From Xanthomonas sp. Leaf148 (GTDB taxonomy: Bacteria; Pseudomonadota; Gammaproteobacteria; Xanthomonadales; Xanthomonadaceae), in assembly GCF_001423585.1 (NCBI RefSeq), contig NZ_LMOP01000001.1:310001-374000 (forward strand): a DNA stretch of 64,000 bases, read 5' to 3'. This document shows positions 28,985 to 37,435 of this stretch, piece by piece. The notes beneath the pieces were generated by a model, which saw only the letters and a list, made by a program, of their open reading frames with translations, was not told the DNA's origin and searched no databases. A program made the position numbers and the translations under genes. Position 1 is the stretch's first letter. Each line of letters starts with the position of its first letter.

Positions 28985-29884
28985 ATGCCCCGCCCCAAGA
29001 CCACTCTTCGCCAACTCAGTTACTTCATCGCACTGGCAGATACCGGCAGCTTCACCCGTGCTGCCGAACAGATGGGCGTGTCGCAGCCCTCGCTGTCGCA
29101 ACAGATCCGCGCACTGGAAACCATCATCGGTGCGCCGTTGTTCGAGCGCGGCGTCCCGGCCATCCTGACCCCGCTCGGGCGCGACCTGCTCGACCGCGCG
29201 CGCAGCATCCTGCTCGATGTGACCGATCTGGAAGAAGTACGCACGACCTCGACCGACACGCTGATCGGCACCATCCGGCTCGGTGTCTCGCCCACGCTGG
29301 GCGCCTACCTGATGCCCAGCCTGGTTGCACGGCTGCACCGCGAGCACCCGGCGCTGCGCGTGCACGTGCGCGAGGGCCTGCCGACCGTGCTCGCTCGCGA
29401 CCTGGCCAACGGCGTGCACGATCTGATCCTGGCGCAATTGCCGGTGGCCGGGAGCAGCCTGCACAGCGAGCGGCTGTTCCGCGAACCCCTGCACGTGACC
29501 ATGGCCGCCGATCACCCGCTGCGCAGCAAACGCTACATCACCCCTGCCGATCTACGCGGTGCCAACCTGCTGACCTTGATGCCGGAATACCGATTGGCCG
29601 AACAGGTGGCCGCCATCGCGATGGATGTCGGCGCACATGTGTTGCGCGATTACGAAGGAACGAGTCTGGATGCGATCCGACAGATGGCCGGCATGGGTAT
29701 GGGTCTGGCCCTGCTGCCGGAGCTTTACGTGCGTCAGGAAATCCGCGAAGGCGACGATGTAGTGGTGCGCCCGATCAAGGGCGGCCGCTATTACCGCGAG
29801 ATCGGGCTGCTGTGGCGGCAAGGTGCAGGACGCGCGCCAGCGTTCGGTTTGATCGCAGATCTGCTGCGCGCGGCAGCCGCATAG
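28985..29884 (+). CDS. LysR-family transcriptional regulator (OxyR-like)
   Basis: 299 residues. The helix-turn-helix is at residues 8-65 (LSYFIALADTGSFTRAAEQM, SQPSLSQQIRALE), followed by a substrate-binding domain. It resembles OxyR/hydrogen-peroxide regulators in its start (MPRPKTTLRQLSYFI) and in LHVTMAADHPL. No OxyR-type cysteine pair is present; in fact I see no Cys at all, so classic peroxide sensing is unlikely. The gene ends 88 bases before the export-like operon and could regulate it. Confidence 0.9.
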   Translation: MPRPKTTLRQLSYFIALADTGSFTRAAEQMGVSQPSLSQQIRALETIIGAPLFERGVPAILTPLGRDLLDRARSILLDVTDLEEVRTTSTDTLIGTIRLGVSPTLGAYLMPSLVARLHREHPALRVHVREGLPTVLARDLANGVHDLILAQLPVAGSSLHSERLFREPLHVTMAADHPLRSKRYITPADLRGANLLTLMPEYRLAEQVAAIAMDVGAHVLRDYEGTSLDAIRQMAGMGMGLALLPELYVRQEIREGDDVVVRPIKGGRYYREIGLLWRQGAGRAPAFGLIADLLRAAAA

Positions 29885-29895
29885 GAAAATCCTAT
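29881..29895. promoter_or_regulatory. Short palindrome at the end of the LysR gene
   Basis: ATAGG-AAAAT-CCTAT straddles the LysR stop codon, with a further TCCTATAG at 29930-29937. It lies about 80 bases before the export-like operon. It could be a LysR-type operator, but the arms are only 5 bases. Confidence 0.25.
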
Positions 29896-29972
29896 ACAAC
29901 GGATAAGCGCTCCGGCCTTGTCCTATAGCGGCAACTCGTCAATGCTTCACTGAACTCATCAATGGAAGTTCA

Positions 29973-31661
29973 ATGGCGGCAAAGCGGATCGGATGGCGGG
30001 AAGCGGTGGGCTGGCTGGCGGAAATCGTCGGGCCGGACATGCCGTATGTGCGTTTGGCCCTGGTGTACGGCGTGGCGATCAGCCTGCTGTCGCTGGCCAC
30101 GCCCATCTCGGTGCAGCTGCTGATCAACAGCGTCGCCAATACCGCGCTGCCTGCGCCGCTGTGGACGTTGTCGGGCCTGCTGCTGGGGCTCCTGCTGCTG
30201 GTGGCATGCCTGAGCGCAATGCGGGTGTGGGTGATGGCGCTGTTCGAGCGCCGCCTGTTCGCGCGGGTGGTGGCCGAGATCACGGTGCGCGCGGTGCATG
30301 CGCAGAACCCCTTCTTCGCCGACCAGAACCGTGGCGATGTATTCAATCGCTACTTCGATCTGGTGGTGGTGCAAAAAGCGGTACCCAGCCTGGCGATCGG
30401 CGCCTTCACCATCGTGCTGCAATCGGCGGTCGGCTTGATCCTCACCAGCTTCTACCACCCGTTTTTCCTGGCCTTCAACGCCTTGCTGCTGTTGATCATC
30501 TTTGCGATCTGGATGATCTGGTCGCGCGGCTCGATCCGCACCGCGGTCGAACTCAGCCACGCCAAGCACAATGCCGCGCACTGGCTGGAAAGCGTCGGCG
30601 GCTCCAACGGCTTCTACAAATCCAGCCGCCATCTCAACTTTGCGATGGATCGCTCCGAGGCCGTGACTGCCGCCTACGTCGACCGGCACCGGCGCCATTT
30701 CCGCTACAGCTTCACCCAGACCGTGGCCTTCCTGCTGGTGTACGCGGTCGCCAGCGCGGCGTTGTTGGCCCTGGGCGGCAGCCTGATCCTGCGCGGCGAG
30801 TTGTCGATTGGCCAACTGGTGGCCGCCGAGCTGATCCTGAGCGCGGTGTTCTATGGCATCGCACAGCTCGGCGCCTATCTGGACACCTTCTACGATCTGG
30901 TTGCCAGCGCGGAAGAATTGTCGCTGCTGTACGCCATTCCGCAGGAACGCGCCGTGGTGGCGGCCGGCAAGATCCCCGGCAACAGCGCGGTGCGGCTGGA
31001 TGGGGTGATGATCGAAGGTGCGCGTTTCGATTTCGCCCTGGAAGCCGGCGAGCAGCTGGTGACGCTGGCCGATGGCGGCGCCGAGCGGCTGCTGGCGATG
31101 GTGCTCAAGCGCCACGTGGTGCCGGATCGTGGTCTGGTAATGGTGGGTGGCGCAGACCTGGCCACCTTCGACATGTACCTGTTGCGCTCGGAAGTCACCG
31201 TGCTCGACCGACCGACGATTGTCGAAGTCACCATCCGCGAGTATCTGTCCATGGCCTCGGCCGACGTGAGCTCCGAAGCGATGCTGAAAGCCATCGACAC
31301 GGTGGGGCTGCGCGCACGCATCGCCGCACTGCCGCAGGGCCTGGACACGCGACTTGCCGCATCCGGCTACCCGCTGTGGATCGGCGACGTGATGGCCTTG
31401 AAGCTGGCTAACGCCTTGCTGGTGCGCCCTCGCGTGCTGATGTTGTCGCAGCTCTACGATCTGCTGCCCGCAGAACGCCTGACCCGCGTGCTGGGGCGCT
31501 TGAAGGAGGCCGACACCACGGTGCTGCTGTGCACCGGCAGACCGGAAGACATCGCCCTGGATGGTTGGTTCCGTCTGGAACCCGAGCGCCAGCAACGCTA
31601 CGCCACGCGCGCCGAACTCATCGCATCCACCCAGGAGGCAACCAATGCAGCACGCCCCTGA
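29973..31661 (+). CDS. ABC exporter homologue with catalytically degenerate ATPase domain
   Basis: 562 residues. Residues 1-320 form the type-I exporter membrane domain (about six segments; LALVYGVAISLLSLATPISVQL, LLLGLLLLVACLSAMRVWV in part). Residues 340-540 follow the layout of a nucleotide-binding domain but lack every catalytic motif. The Walker A site reads LADGGAERLL (365-374), with no GxxGxGKS. The Q-loop site reads VLDRPTIVE. The signature site reads WIGDVMALKLANALL (469 on). The Walker B site reads VLMLSQL (488-494), with no Asp-Glu. The switch site reads LLCTGRPED, with Gly 522 in place of His. LPQGLDTRL before the signature is preserved, which shows homology to HlyB/LapB-type exporters. 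First gene of a three-gene operon with HlyD- and TolC-type partners. Confidence 0.85.
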   Translation: MAAKRIGWREAVGWLAEIVGPDMPYVRLALVYGVAISLLSLATPISVQLLINSVANTALPAPLWTLSGLLLGLLLLVACLSAMRVWVMALFERRLFARVVAEITVRAVHAQNPFFADQNRGDVFNRYFDLVVVQKAVPSLAIGAFTIVLQSAVGLILTSFYHPFFLAFNALLLLIIFAIWMIWSRGSIRTAVELSHAKHNAAHWLESVGGSNGFYKSSRHLNFAMDRSEAVTAAYVDRHRRHFRYSFTQTVAFLLVYAVASAALLALGGSLILRGELSIGQLVAAELILSAVFYGIAQLGAYLDTFYDLVASAEELSLLYAIPQERAVVAAGKIPGNSAVRLDGVMIEGARFDFALEAGEQLVTLADGGAERLLAMVLKRHVVPDRGLVMVGGADLATFDMYLLRSEVTVLDRPTIVEVTIREYLSMASADVSSEAMLKAIDTVGLRARIAALPQGLDTRLAASGYPLWIGDVMALKLANALLVRPRVLMLSQLYDLLPAERLTRVLGRLKEADTTVLLCTGRPEDIALDGWFRLEPERQQRYATRAELIASTQEATNAARP

Positions 31662-32730
31662 TCGGATCGCGCACTTCCCCACCCTGGCCTCGATGCGGCC
31701 ACCGAGCATCGCCAAGGTACTGGCGTGGATGCTGTTGCTCAGCGTCGCCATCGCAGGCGCCATCCTGGCGTTCGCGCCGTGGGTGCAGACTGCCAGCGGC
31801 AAGGGCCAAGTGGTCTCGCTGGACCCAGGCGATCGCCAGCAGCAGGTCACCGCCTTCGTGCCCGGCCGCGTCGAGCGCTGGTATGTGCACGACGGCCAGC
31901 ACGTGTCCAAGGGCGACCCGATCGCGCGTGTCGGCGACCTGGACCCGGATCTGCTGACCCGACTGGCCAGTGAGCGCGCGCAGGTCGCGGCGGAAATTAC
32001 CGCCATCCAGCAATCGCGCGCGGTCGCCAGCATCGACGTCGAACGCAGCCGGCAATTGCTTGCCGAAGGGCTGGCCGGCCGCCGCGATTACGAGCTGACC
32101 CAGATCAAGGTGGCCGAAGCCGACGCCAAGTTGGCCGAATCGCGCGCCAAGTTGACCCGCATCGACATCCAGTTGAACCGTCAGTCCGCGCAGCTGGTGC
32201 GCGCGCCGCGCGATGGCCGTGTACAGCAACTCAACGCCGCCAGCGGCAGCGCCATGGTCTCGCCGGGCACGGTGCTGGCAGTGATCGCGCCGGAACGCGT
32301 GGAGCGTGCCGTGGAGCTGTACATCGATGGCCGCGACGTGCCGTTGATTCGTCCCGGCCGCCCGGTGCGGCTGGAGTTCGAAGGCTGGCCGGCGATCCAG
32401 TTCAGCGGCTGGCCGTCGGTGGCGCACGGCATGTTCGATGGCCGCGTGCGCGCGATCGACCCCAACGCCGCGCCGGATGGGCTGTTCCGCATCCTGGTCG
32501 AACCTGCGCCGGGCAAACCGGCGTGGCCGGCACAGGAATTCGCCCGCCAGGGCGGCAAGGTGCGCGGCTGGGTGCTGGGCGAGACGGTGCGGGTGGGCTA
32601 CGAACTGTGGCGCCAGCTCAACAACTTCCCGCTGGAATTCGGCCGGCGCCCCGCCGCGACCACGCAGGGCGATGGCAAGGCCAAGCCCGCCGGCGACAAG
32701 TCCGAAGACGACGCGACGGGCAAGAAATGA
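31645..32730 (+). CDS. HlyD-type membrane fusion protein
   Basis: Periplasmic adaptor, 361 residues. One membrane segment (VLAWMLLLSVAIAGAILAF, about residues 24-42), a split lipoyl/barrel-sandwich domain (VTAFVPGRVERWYVHDGQHVSKGD and LVRAPRDGRVQQLNAASGS, quoted in part), and a helical hairpin between them (about 105-180). The tail is Lys/Asp-rich. The ATG follows a perfect AGGAGG (31633-31638) and lies inside the preceding gene (17-base overlap), so it is translationally coupled to the degenerate exporter. Its stop overlaps the TolC-type gene. Confidence 0.9.
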   Translation: MQHAPDRIAHFPTLASMRPPSIAKVLAWMLLLSVAIAGAILAFAPWVQTASGKGQVVSLDPGDRQQQVTAFVPGRVERWYVHDGQHVSKGDPIARVGDLDPDLLTRLASERAQVAAEITAIQQSRAVASIDVERSRQLLAEGLAGRRDYELTQIKVAEADAKLAESRAKLTRIDIQLNRQSAQLVRAPRDGRVQQLNAASGSAMVSPGTVLAVIAPERVERAVELYIDGRDVPLIRPGRPVRLEFEGWPAIQFSGWPSVAHGMFDGRVRAIDPNAAPDGLFRILVEPAPGKPAWPAQEFARQGGKVRGWVLGETVRVGYELWRQLNNFPLEFGRRPAATTQGDGKAKPAGDKSEDDATGKK

Positions 32731-34130
32731 TGCGCGGTCTGATTGTCCTGCTGATCGCACTGTGCCCCGGTGCGGCCTTCGCCCAAGCCGCGCCACTGAG
32801 CCTGGACGAAGTGCTGCAGTCCTCGGCCCGCTCTGCGCCGCAGATCGTCGAAGCGCTGGCTAAGGTCCGTCAGGCCGAAGGCAAGGGAATCTCGGCCGAC
32901 GGCGCGTTCGACACCGTGTTCGATATCGAAGGCCGCTCGCGCGAGGCCGGCTACTACGACGGCAGCAGCATCGAAAGCGGCGTCAAGCGGCCGTTCGAGA
33001 ACAACGGCGGCTATTACTACGGCGGCTACCGGTCCTCGCGAGGGTCGTTCCCGGTGTACGAAGACAAGTCGTATACCGACCGCGGCGGCGAAGTGAAGGT
33101 CGGCGCGCTGTACGCGCTGTTGCGCGACCGCGTGGTGGACGAGCGCCGTACCCGCCGCAACGTTGCCAGCGCCGACATCAACGTGGCGCAGTACGAAGCG
33201 GAAATGGTAGCGATCGGCGTGCAGCGGCGCGCCGTGGACGCCTATCAAAACTGGGTGGCGGCCGGTTTGAAGCTGCGTGCATACAACGACCTGCTGGCGT
33301 TGGCAGAGCAGCGCCGCAACGCGATTTCGCGGCAGGTGACGCTTGGTGCGCGCCCCACCATTCTGTTGACCGAAAACGACCAGAACCTGGTGCGCCGACG
33401 CGCGCTGGTGGTGCGTTCCGAGCAGGACTTCGCCAACGCGGCCAATGCCTTGTCGCTGTATCTGCGCGACGACGCCGGCATGCCGCTGATCGTCTCCACC
33501 GAGCGCCTGCCGGCCGACACCTCGGCGCTGGAAGGACTGGCCGGTGCCAACAAGATCACTGCGCCGGTGGAGCGGCCCGACTACCGCGCCGTGCTGACCC
33601 GCATCGACCAGGCCACTGCGCGGCTGATGCTGGCGCAGAACGATCTGAAGCCGCGGCTGGATGTGAGTTTCGAAGTCAGCAAAGACCTGGGCGACCCCGG
33701 TGTGGGCGGGCCGAACCGCTCGCCGACCGATGCAATCATCGGCTTTCGTTTCAGCGTGCCGCTGGAGAACCGTTCCGCCAAAGGCCGCGTTGCCGAGGCG
33801 CGCGCGGAGATCGAAGCGCTGGATCAGCGCAGCCGCTTCCTGCGCGACCAGATCTCGGTGGAGGTGGAGTCCATCGTGATCTCGCTCAACGCTGCCGAGC
33901 GGCTGGCCAAGATGGCCGACGAAGAACGCGGCCTCGCCGACCGCCTGGCCGTCGCCGAACGGCGACGCTTCGAGCTGGGCTCGGGCGATTTCTTCCTGGT
34001 CAACCAGCGCGAAGAAACCGCCAACGATGCACGCGTGCGTTTGATCGATGCGCAGGCGCGGATTGCGTCGGCGCGCGCAGAGTTGGCGGCGGCCACCGCT
34101 GACCGGGATGCGTTGCAGTTAAGTCGTTGA
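32727..34130 (+). CDS. TolC-family outer membrane protein
   Basis: 467 residues starting MMRGLIVLLIALCPGAAFAQ, a signal peptide. The repeated outer-membrane efflux domain is recognisable by long helices (VRQAEGKGI; AYNDLLALAEQRRNAISRQV in part) and a second repeat from about 270 (RPDYRAVLTRIDQATARLMLAQNDLKPRLD, quoted in pieces; FELGSGDFFLVNQREE). An unusual Tyr/Gly-rich insertion (NNGGYYYGGYRSSRG) lies about residue 92-106, in the expected outer-membrane strand region. Its ATG overlaps the HlyD stop (ATGA). It completes the tripartite set. Confidence 0.9.
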   Translation: MMRGLIVLLIALCPGAAFAQAAPLSLDEVLQSSARSAPQIVEALAKVRQAEGKGISADGAFDTVFDIEGRSREAGYYDGSSIESGVKRPFENNGGYYYGGYRSSRGSFPVYEDKSYTDRGGEVKVGALYALLRDRVVDERRTRRNVASADINVAQYEAEMVAIGVQRRAVDAYQNWVAAGLKLRAYNDLLALAEQRRNAISRQVTLGARPTILLTENDQNLVRRRALVVRSEQDFANAANALSLYLRDDAGMPLIVSTERLPADTSALEGLAGANKITAPVERPDYRAVLTRIDQATARLMLAQNDLKPRLDVSFEVSKDLGDPGVGGPNRSPTDAIIGFRFSVPLENRSAKGRVAEARAEIEALDQRSRFLRDQISVEVESIVISLNAAERLAKMADEERGLADRLAVAERRRFELGSGDFFLVNQREETANDARVRLIDAQARIASARAELAAATADRDALQLSR

Positions 34131-34591
34131 GTGGTTGACGCGTTGCGTCTGCGCTAGTCCACGCCTGCACATGTCGGATCCTGCGCCGCAGCGAGTTGCG
34201 TCGCGTGCAGGCCCAGGAGGTTTCAACCCACATCCTTGGCGATGCCACAAGCTGGGCCGGGGCCGTTGCTGACTACTTGTTACGGGTATTCAGACCGACA
34301 TCGGCAGAAACATGCACGACTTTCATCTTGCTGCTGCGCTGCCGAATGTGATGCTGCGTCGCTTTCGGGCATCGAGCGGCCGTGACCTTGCGAACGACTG
34401 CGCTGCATTGCGAGCGATCACTAAAATCGGAGGGTCGACGCCGCATGGCGAACTCGACCTTGGCCCTGCCCCCTCATCGCACGATGACGCCTGAGTAACA
34501 TATGCGTGCGCATGCTCGGCATGTCAGCCAACCGCTGGCGGTGCGGGCATGATGACCCGCAAGGCAACCTTGGAATCCTTCGGAGGTGCAT
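34131..34591. other. Gene-poor region after the export-like operon
   Basis: About 460 bases with no convincing gene. Frames that cross it lack ribosome sites and resemble nothing. It contains no clear terminator for the upstream operon. Confidence 0.45.
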
Positions 34592-34786
34592 ATGTCTTTT
34601 CGGCAATTTCCCGCGATCGGCGCAGATGGCGAGCCATACGTCGTCATCGAATTCCGCGACGAGCAGTCAACTGGCCCGGGCACGCATCCTGCGCCGCGTT
34701 ATGAACTCCCGGATGGCCGTCACCTGCAACGGCAGGGCCAGCGCTTCGTCACCGAAGGCGGCGATCTGCGACTTTCCACGCCCTGA
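34592..34786 (+). CDS. Small hypothetical protein
   Basis: 64 residues, unrecognised: MSFRQFPAIGADGEPYVVIE at the start, then a Pro/Gly/Arg-rich part (HPAPRYELPDGRHLQRQG) and a Ser-Thr-Pro end. A strong ribosome site GGAGGT (34582-34587) lies 4 bases before the ATG, which is the main support. A hairpin with T-run at 34872-34902 could be its terminator. An alternative GTG start lies two codons upstream. Confidence 0.6.
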   Translation: MSFRQFPAIGADGEPYVVIEFRDEQSTGPGTHPAPRYELPDGRHLQRQGQRFVTEGGDLRLSTP

Positions 34787-35094
34787 GCCGCACCTGGTCA
34801 TTTTTTGACCACCCAGACACTAGCCCTTGCCTTGCAAGGGCTGCGCGCGGTTATCCACATGCTTGTGCAACTTTCATCCACACCCCGTGTGGATGAAATT
34901 TTCGCTTATGTCCAAGAAGGAACAAAGGACCGCCCCCTTCGACATCAGGTGTTTTTACTGGTTGGGCGACTTCTCCCTGCAGGGCATCCTTTTGCCCGCT
35001 GTACAGCTTGAAAGAGACCGGTAAACATCCGCTATCCCCATAGCAGACATGAGGCGCGAAGCGCGCATCGATGTGCCGCTGACTGAATAAAATT
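34787..35094. other. Intergenic region with hairpins
   Basis: About 308 bases between the small protein gene and the Imm10-like gene. It holds a small hairpin GCCCTTG...CAAGGGC (34823-34841), one TTATCCACA sequence (34851-34859) and the terminator-like hairpin entered below. Confidence 0.5.
34872..34902 (+). terminator. Hairpin with T-run
   Basis: Perfect 12-base arms TTTCATCCACAC and GTGTGGATGAAA around a CCC loop, followed directly by TTTT. It fits an intrinsic terminator for plus-strand transcription, ending the small gene at 34592-34786. Confidence 0.6.
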
Positions 35095-35493
35095 TCAGGC
35101 ATCGGCCACGACGAGGCAGCCAGTTCCCTCAAAGATATGCTCTAGCGTTTGTCGCAGCTCCAAATGCTTGGAAGCTGTCAACTGGAAGAAGATGGTGAGA
35201 GCGTCCATGCCACCGAATGCCTGTACTGCATCTGGAGCAAACCTGATATCGGCATGGTTCGACTGCAGCGAAAACTTGGAGATACCGCCGTAACGGGAGT
35301 GTTCTTGGCCACACCACTCAACGTGATATGTGTCCATACCATGTGCCACGTCCTGCTCATCGAAATCCAAGCCGCGCTGAAGTACAAGGTAGACCTCGGC
35401 ACCGGCTTCCTGATCCGCGAAACCGACTACAAGGAACTCACCATCAGGATTTGCGGTAGTGACGATTTTTGCTTCGAATTTTAATGCGGCCAT
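35095..35493 (-). CDS. Probable immunity protein, Imm10-like
   Basis: 132 residues starting MAALKFEAKIVTTANPDGEF. Features fit the Imm10 family as I remember it: VVGFADQ, YLVLQRGLDFDEQDVAHGMDTY (quoted in part), the Gly-rich SRYGGISKF, and a C-terminal EHIFEGTG. Imm10 proteins neutralise toxins of contact-dependent or polymorphic toxin systems, but no toxin gene is visible nearby, so this would be an orphan immunity gene. Base composition is visibly richer in A+T than in its neighbours, suggesting transfer. Family assignment needs a profile search. Confidence 0.6.
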   Translation of the reverse strand: MAALKFEAKIVTTANPDGEFLVVGFADQEAGAEVYLVLQRGLDFDEQDVAHGMDTYHVEWCGQEHSRYGGISKFSLQSNHADIRFAPDAVQAFGGMDALTIFFQLTASKHLELRQTLEHIFEGTGCLVVADA

Positions 35494-35640
35494 TTTGATG
35501 CTAGCGCCCGAAGTGAGTCGACCCAATGAGGGCTTGGCTTGCATCCAGTACCAGATGCGCACGCTGCTGTAAATCTATTGAAACATCTGTGTGTATGAAC
35601 ACTGATAACGGCGGCACCGCGGAGAGATTGGCCTGATGAA

Positions 35641-35892
35641 TTACTCGGCATCAAATTGACGTTGATAGCGCACGATCAACCAATAGCCGAACAAGGCAAA
35701 AAGTATGCTGAGCACAGGGGTCAAAAGGATAGCCATGCTCAGACCCGTATAACCACCAGCATCACACGGCTCGCCGGGAGCCGGCAGGCACGAATAGGTG
35801 GCACTCACATAAGTACTCGCTATAACGACGCTAGCCATTGTCCCAGCTACAACGCTCGCTAGAACGATAAGAATTTTCACGAATACATTCAT
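35641..35892 (-). CDS. Small two-helix membrane protein
   Basis: 83 residues, unrecognised. Two hydrophobic segments (VFVKILIVLASVVAGTMASV and MAILLTPVLSILFALFGYWL) flank a short extracytoplasmic loop with two Cys (SCLPAPGEPCDAGG) that may pair. It lies in the same low-G+C stretch as the Imm10-like gene, 150 bases further along on the same strand. No function can be proposed. Confidence 0.55.
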   Translation of the reverse strand: MNVFVKILIVLASVVAGTMASVVIASTYVSATYSCLPAPGEPCDAGGYTGLSMAILLTPVLSILFALFGYWLIVRYQRQFDAE

Positions 35893-36307
35893 GGCATGAG
35901 ATCTGGATTCATCCGTGTCGTGAGAAGGCATCGGCTTGAGTGAATAGTAAGGCGGTTTTTACTGAAGAACCGTAATCATCTGCCTCTGCGGCACAGCAAC
36001 CCATTCCCAGGCATACGCCCTTAACACAACCACCGTGGCGGGCTTTGCCTCGGAACGCTAAGCTGCAGACCAGCCAAAGTCGAGGGTGATCGAGCCTAAC
36101 GCGCCAGCGATGCTGGAAGGCGAATTGAAAAACGCACCGAGCAACGCTCACACAAAGACCAGGTACCGACTGCTGCTGGGAAACCAGGCTGCCGCGGAAG
36201 ATGCATTAATCAATGCGTAAGATACTTCCGCTTTACAAGCACTGCACACCGCAAGCCGTCCTAGCCTCTTGAAGCAACGGACTGCCGCAAACATCTTCCT
36301 TCCGCAA
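35893..36307. other. Intergenic region without a recognised gene
   Basis: About 415 bases with lower G+C than average between the small membrane protein gene and tyrA. A short frame overlapping the tyrA end was judged spurious. No repeat or promoter stood out. Confidence 0.45.
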
Positions 36308-37435
36308 TCACTTTCCCAGCTCTGGACGCTCCAGTACGCGCCCGATGCCGCTCGAATCAATCTCGTTCGCTGCTTCCGCCAATGACTGAAGATCGCTACC
36401 CTCTTCGAACCCGATCCGGAAATGCAGCTCGCCTACCGGTGTGCGCGAGGAATGGATCGACGACAGATTCACTCCGTGCCGTTCGAAGACATGCAGCAGC
36501 GCGCGTAGCGAACCAGGCTGGTCTTCCGGCAGATACACGCTCAAGGTCAGCGGTTCGGTGAGATCGGCAAGCAAATAGCCAACGCGCTCGTAGGTGTAGT
36601 TGCCCGCGGCCAATGCGGTGTGTTGCAGGGCCTGCACGTTAGCGTGCAGGAACTGACTGCGGAACTGCGCGCGCGCCGCGTCGTCGCCTTGCGCCACCAG
36701 TGCGCGTAACTGCTGCAGCTGCGACAGCAGGCGGTCGAGCATTTCGCCGACGTACGGGTTACCGAACTGGATGTCTTCATAGATCGATGGATTGAGCGAG
36801 AGGATGCGCGCGATCACTGCCGTGTCGAGTTCGAACGACGCGGAGCGATACGGCATCAATGCCTGCAATTCGCCCAGCAGCGGTGCGTAGTCGCGCAAGG
36901 TGCCGGCCTGCGCCAAGTGAGTGGCGTGCACCATCGCCTGCACCAAGGCCATCACCCGGTCGTGGTGCTCGGGCGTGGCGTAAACGCACTCTGCCTGGAG
37001 TGCCACGTACAAGGTCTGCACCCACGCCGACCAATGCTGCAGGCGCGCTTCGCAGACCACCATCACCCGCCCCTTCAAGGTTGGCGATTTTGGCGGCGCG
37101 GTCATCGGATGCAGGCCGACCACATCTGCCTGCGACGCCAGCATCGCAGCGACCGGCGCCTGCTTGATCGAGGTGACGTCCATCCACAGCTGCGATGCAG
37201 CGCGTGCACCGGCCAGTTCCACATAGCGCTGGATCAACGCGGCGGTGTGGCGAATCGGCGCAGAAAAAATCAGCACATCCGCACGCTGCGCCAGGGTGGC
37301 TTCATCGATGTCGCCGCTGACTGCAGGATCGAAGCCGATCACCTCCAGCTGCATGCGGGTGCGCAAAAACTGCGCCAGCCAGCGCCCGTAGGCGCCGGCA
37401 ATGCCGACGATGCCGACCACCGGCTGCGCACTCAT
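36308..37435 (-). CDS. tyrA: Prephenate dehydrogenase with ACT domain
   Basis: Converts prephenate to 4-hydroxyphenylpyruvate for tyrosine. 375 residues: N-terminal NAD-binding fold (GIVGIAGAYGRWLAQFL), DVTSIKQAP, the conserved GLHPMTAPP, an all-helical dimerisation domain, and a C-terminal ACT domain (about 290-365, LPEDQPGSLRALLHVFERHG) for feedback control by tyrosine. There is no fused chorismate mutase. The start codon overlaps the pdxY stop (ATGA), so the two are co-transcribed. Confidence 0.92.
   Translation of the reverse strand: MSAQPVVGIVGIAGAYGRWLAQFLRTRMQLEVIGFDPAVSGDIDEATLAQRADVLIFSAPIRHTAALIQRYVELAGARAASQLWMDVTSIKQAPVAAMLASQADVVGLHPMTAPPKSPTLKGRVMVVCEARLQHWSAWVQTLYVALQAECVYATPEHHDRVMALVQAMVHATHLAQAGTLRDYAPLLGELQALMPYRSASFELDTAVIARILSLNPSIYEDIQFGNPYVGEMLDRLLSQLQQLRALVAQGDDAARAQFRSQFLHANVQALQHTALAAGNYTYERVGYLLADLTEPLTLSVYLPEDQPGSLRALLHVFERHGVNLSSIHSSRTPVGELHFRIGFEEGSDLQSLAEAANEIDSSGIGRVLERPELGK

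Noticed and set aside
34851-34859. TTATCCACA, a match to a DnaA box
   Set aside because: It is a single copy with no cluster, no AT-rich unwinding region and no dnaA or dnaN nearby; chance or a local function is more likely than an origin.
36148-36360. A 70-codon frame at the tyrA 3' end
   Set aside because: It overlaps the conserved ACT-domain end of tyrA, has no good ribosome site and resembles no family.
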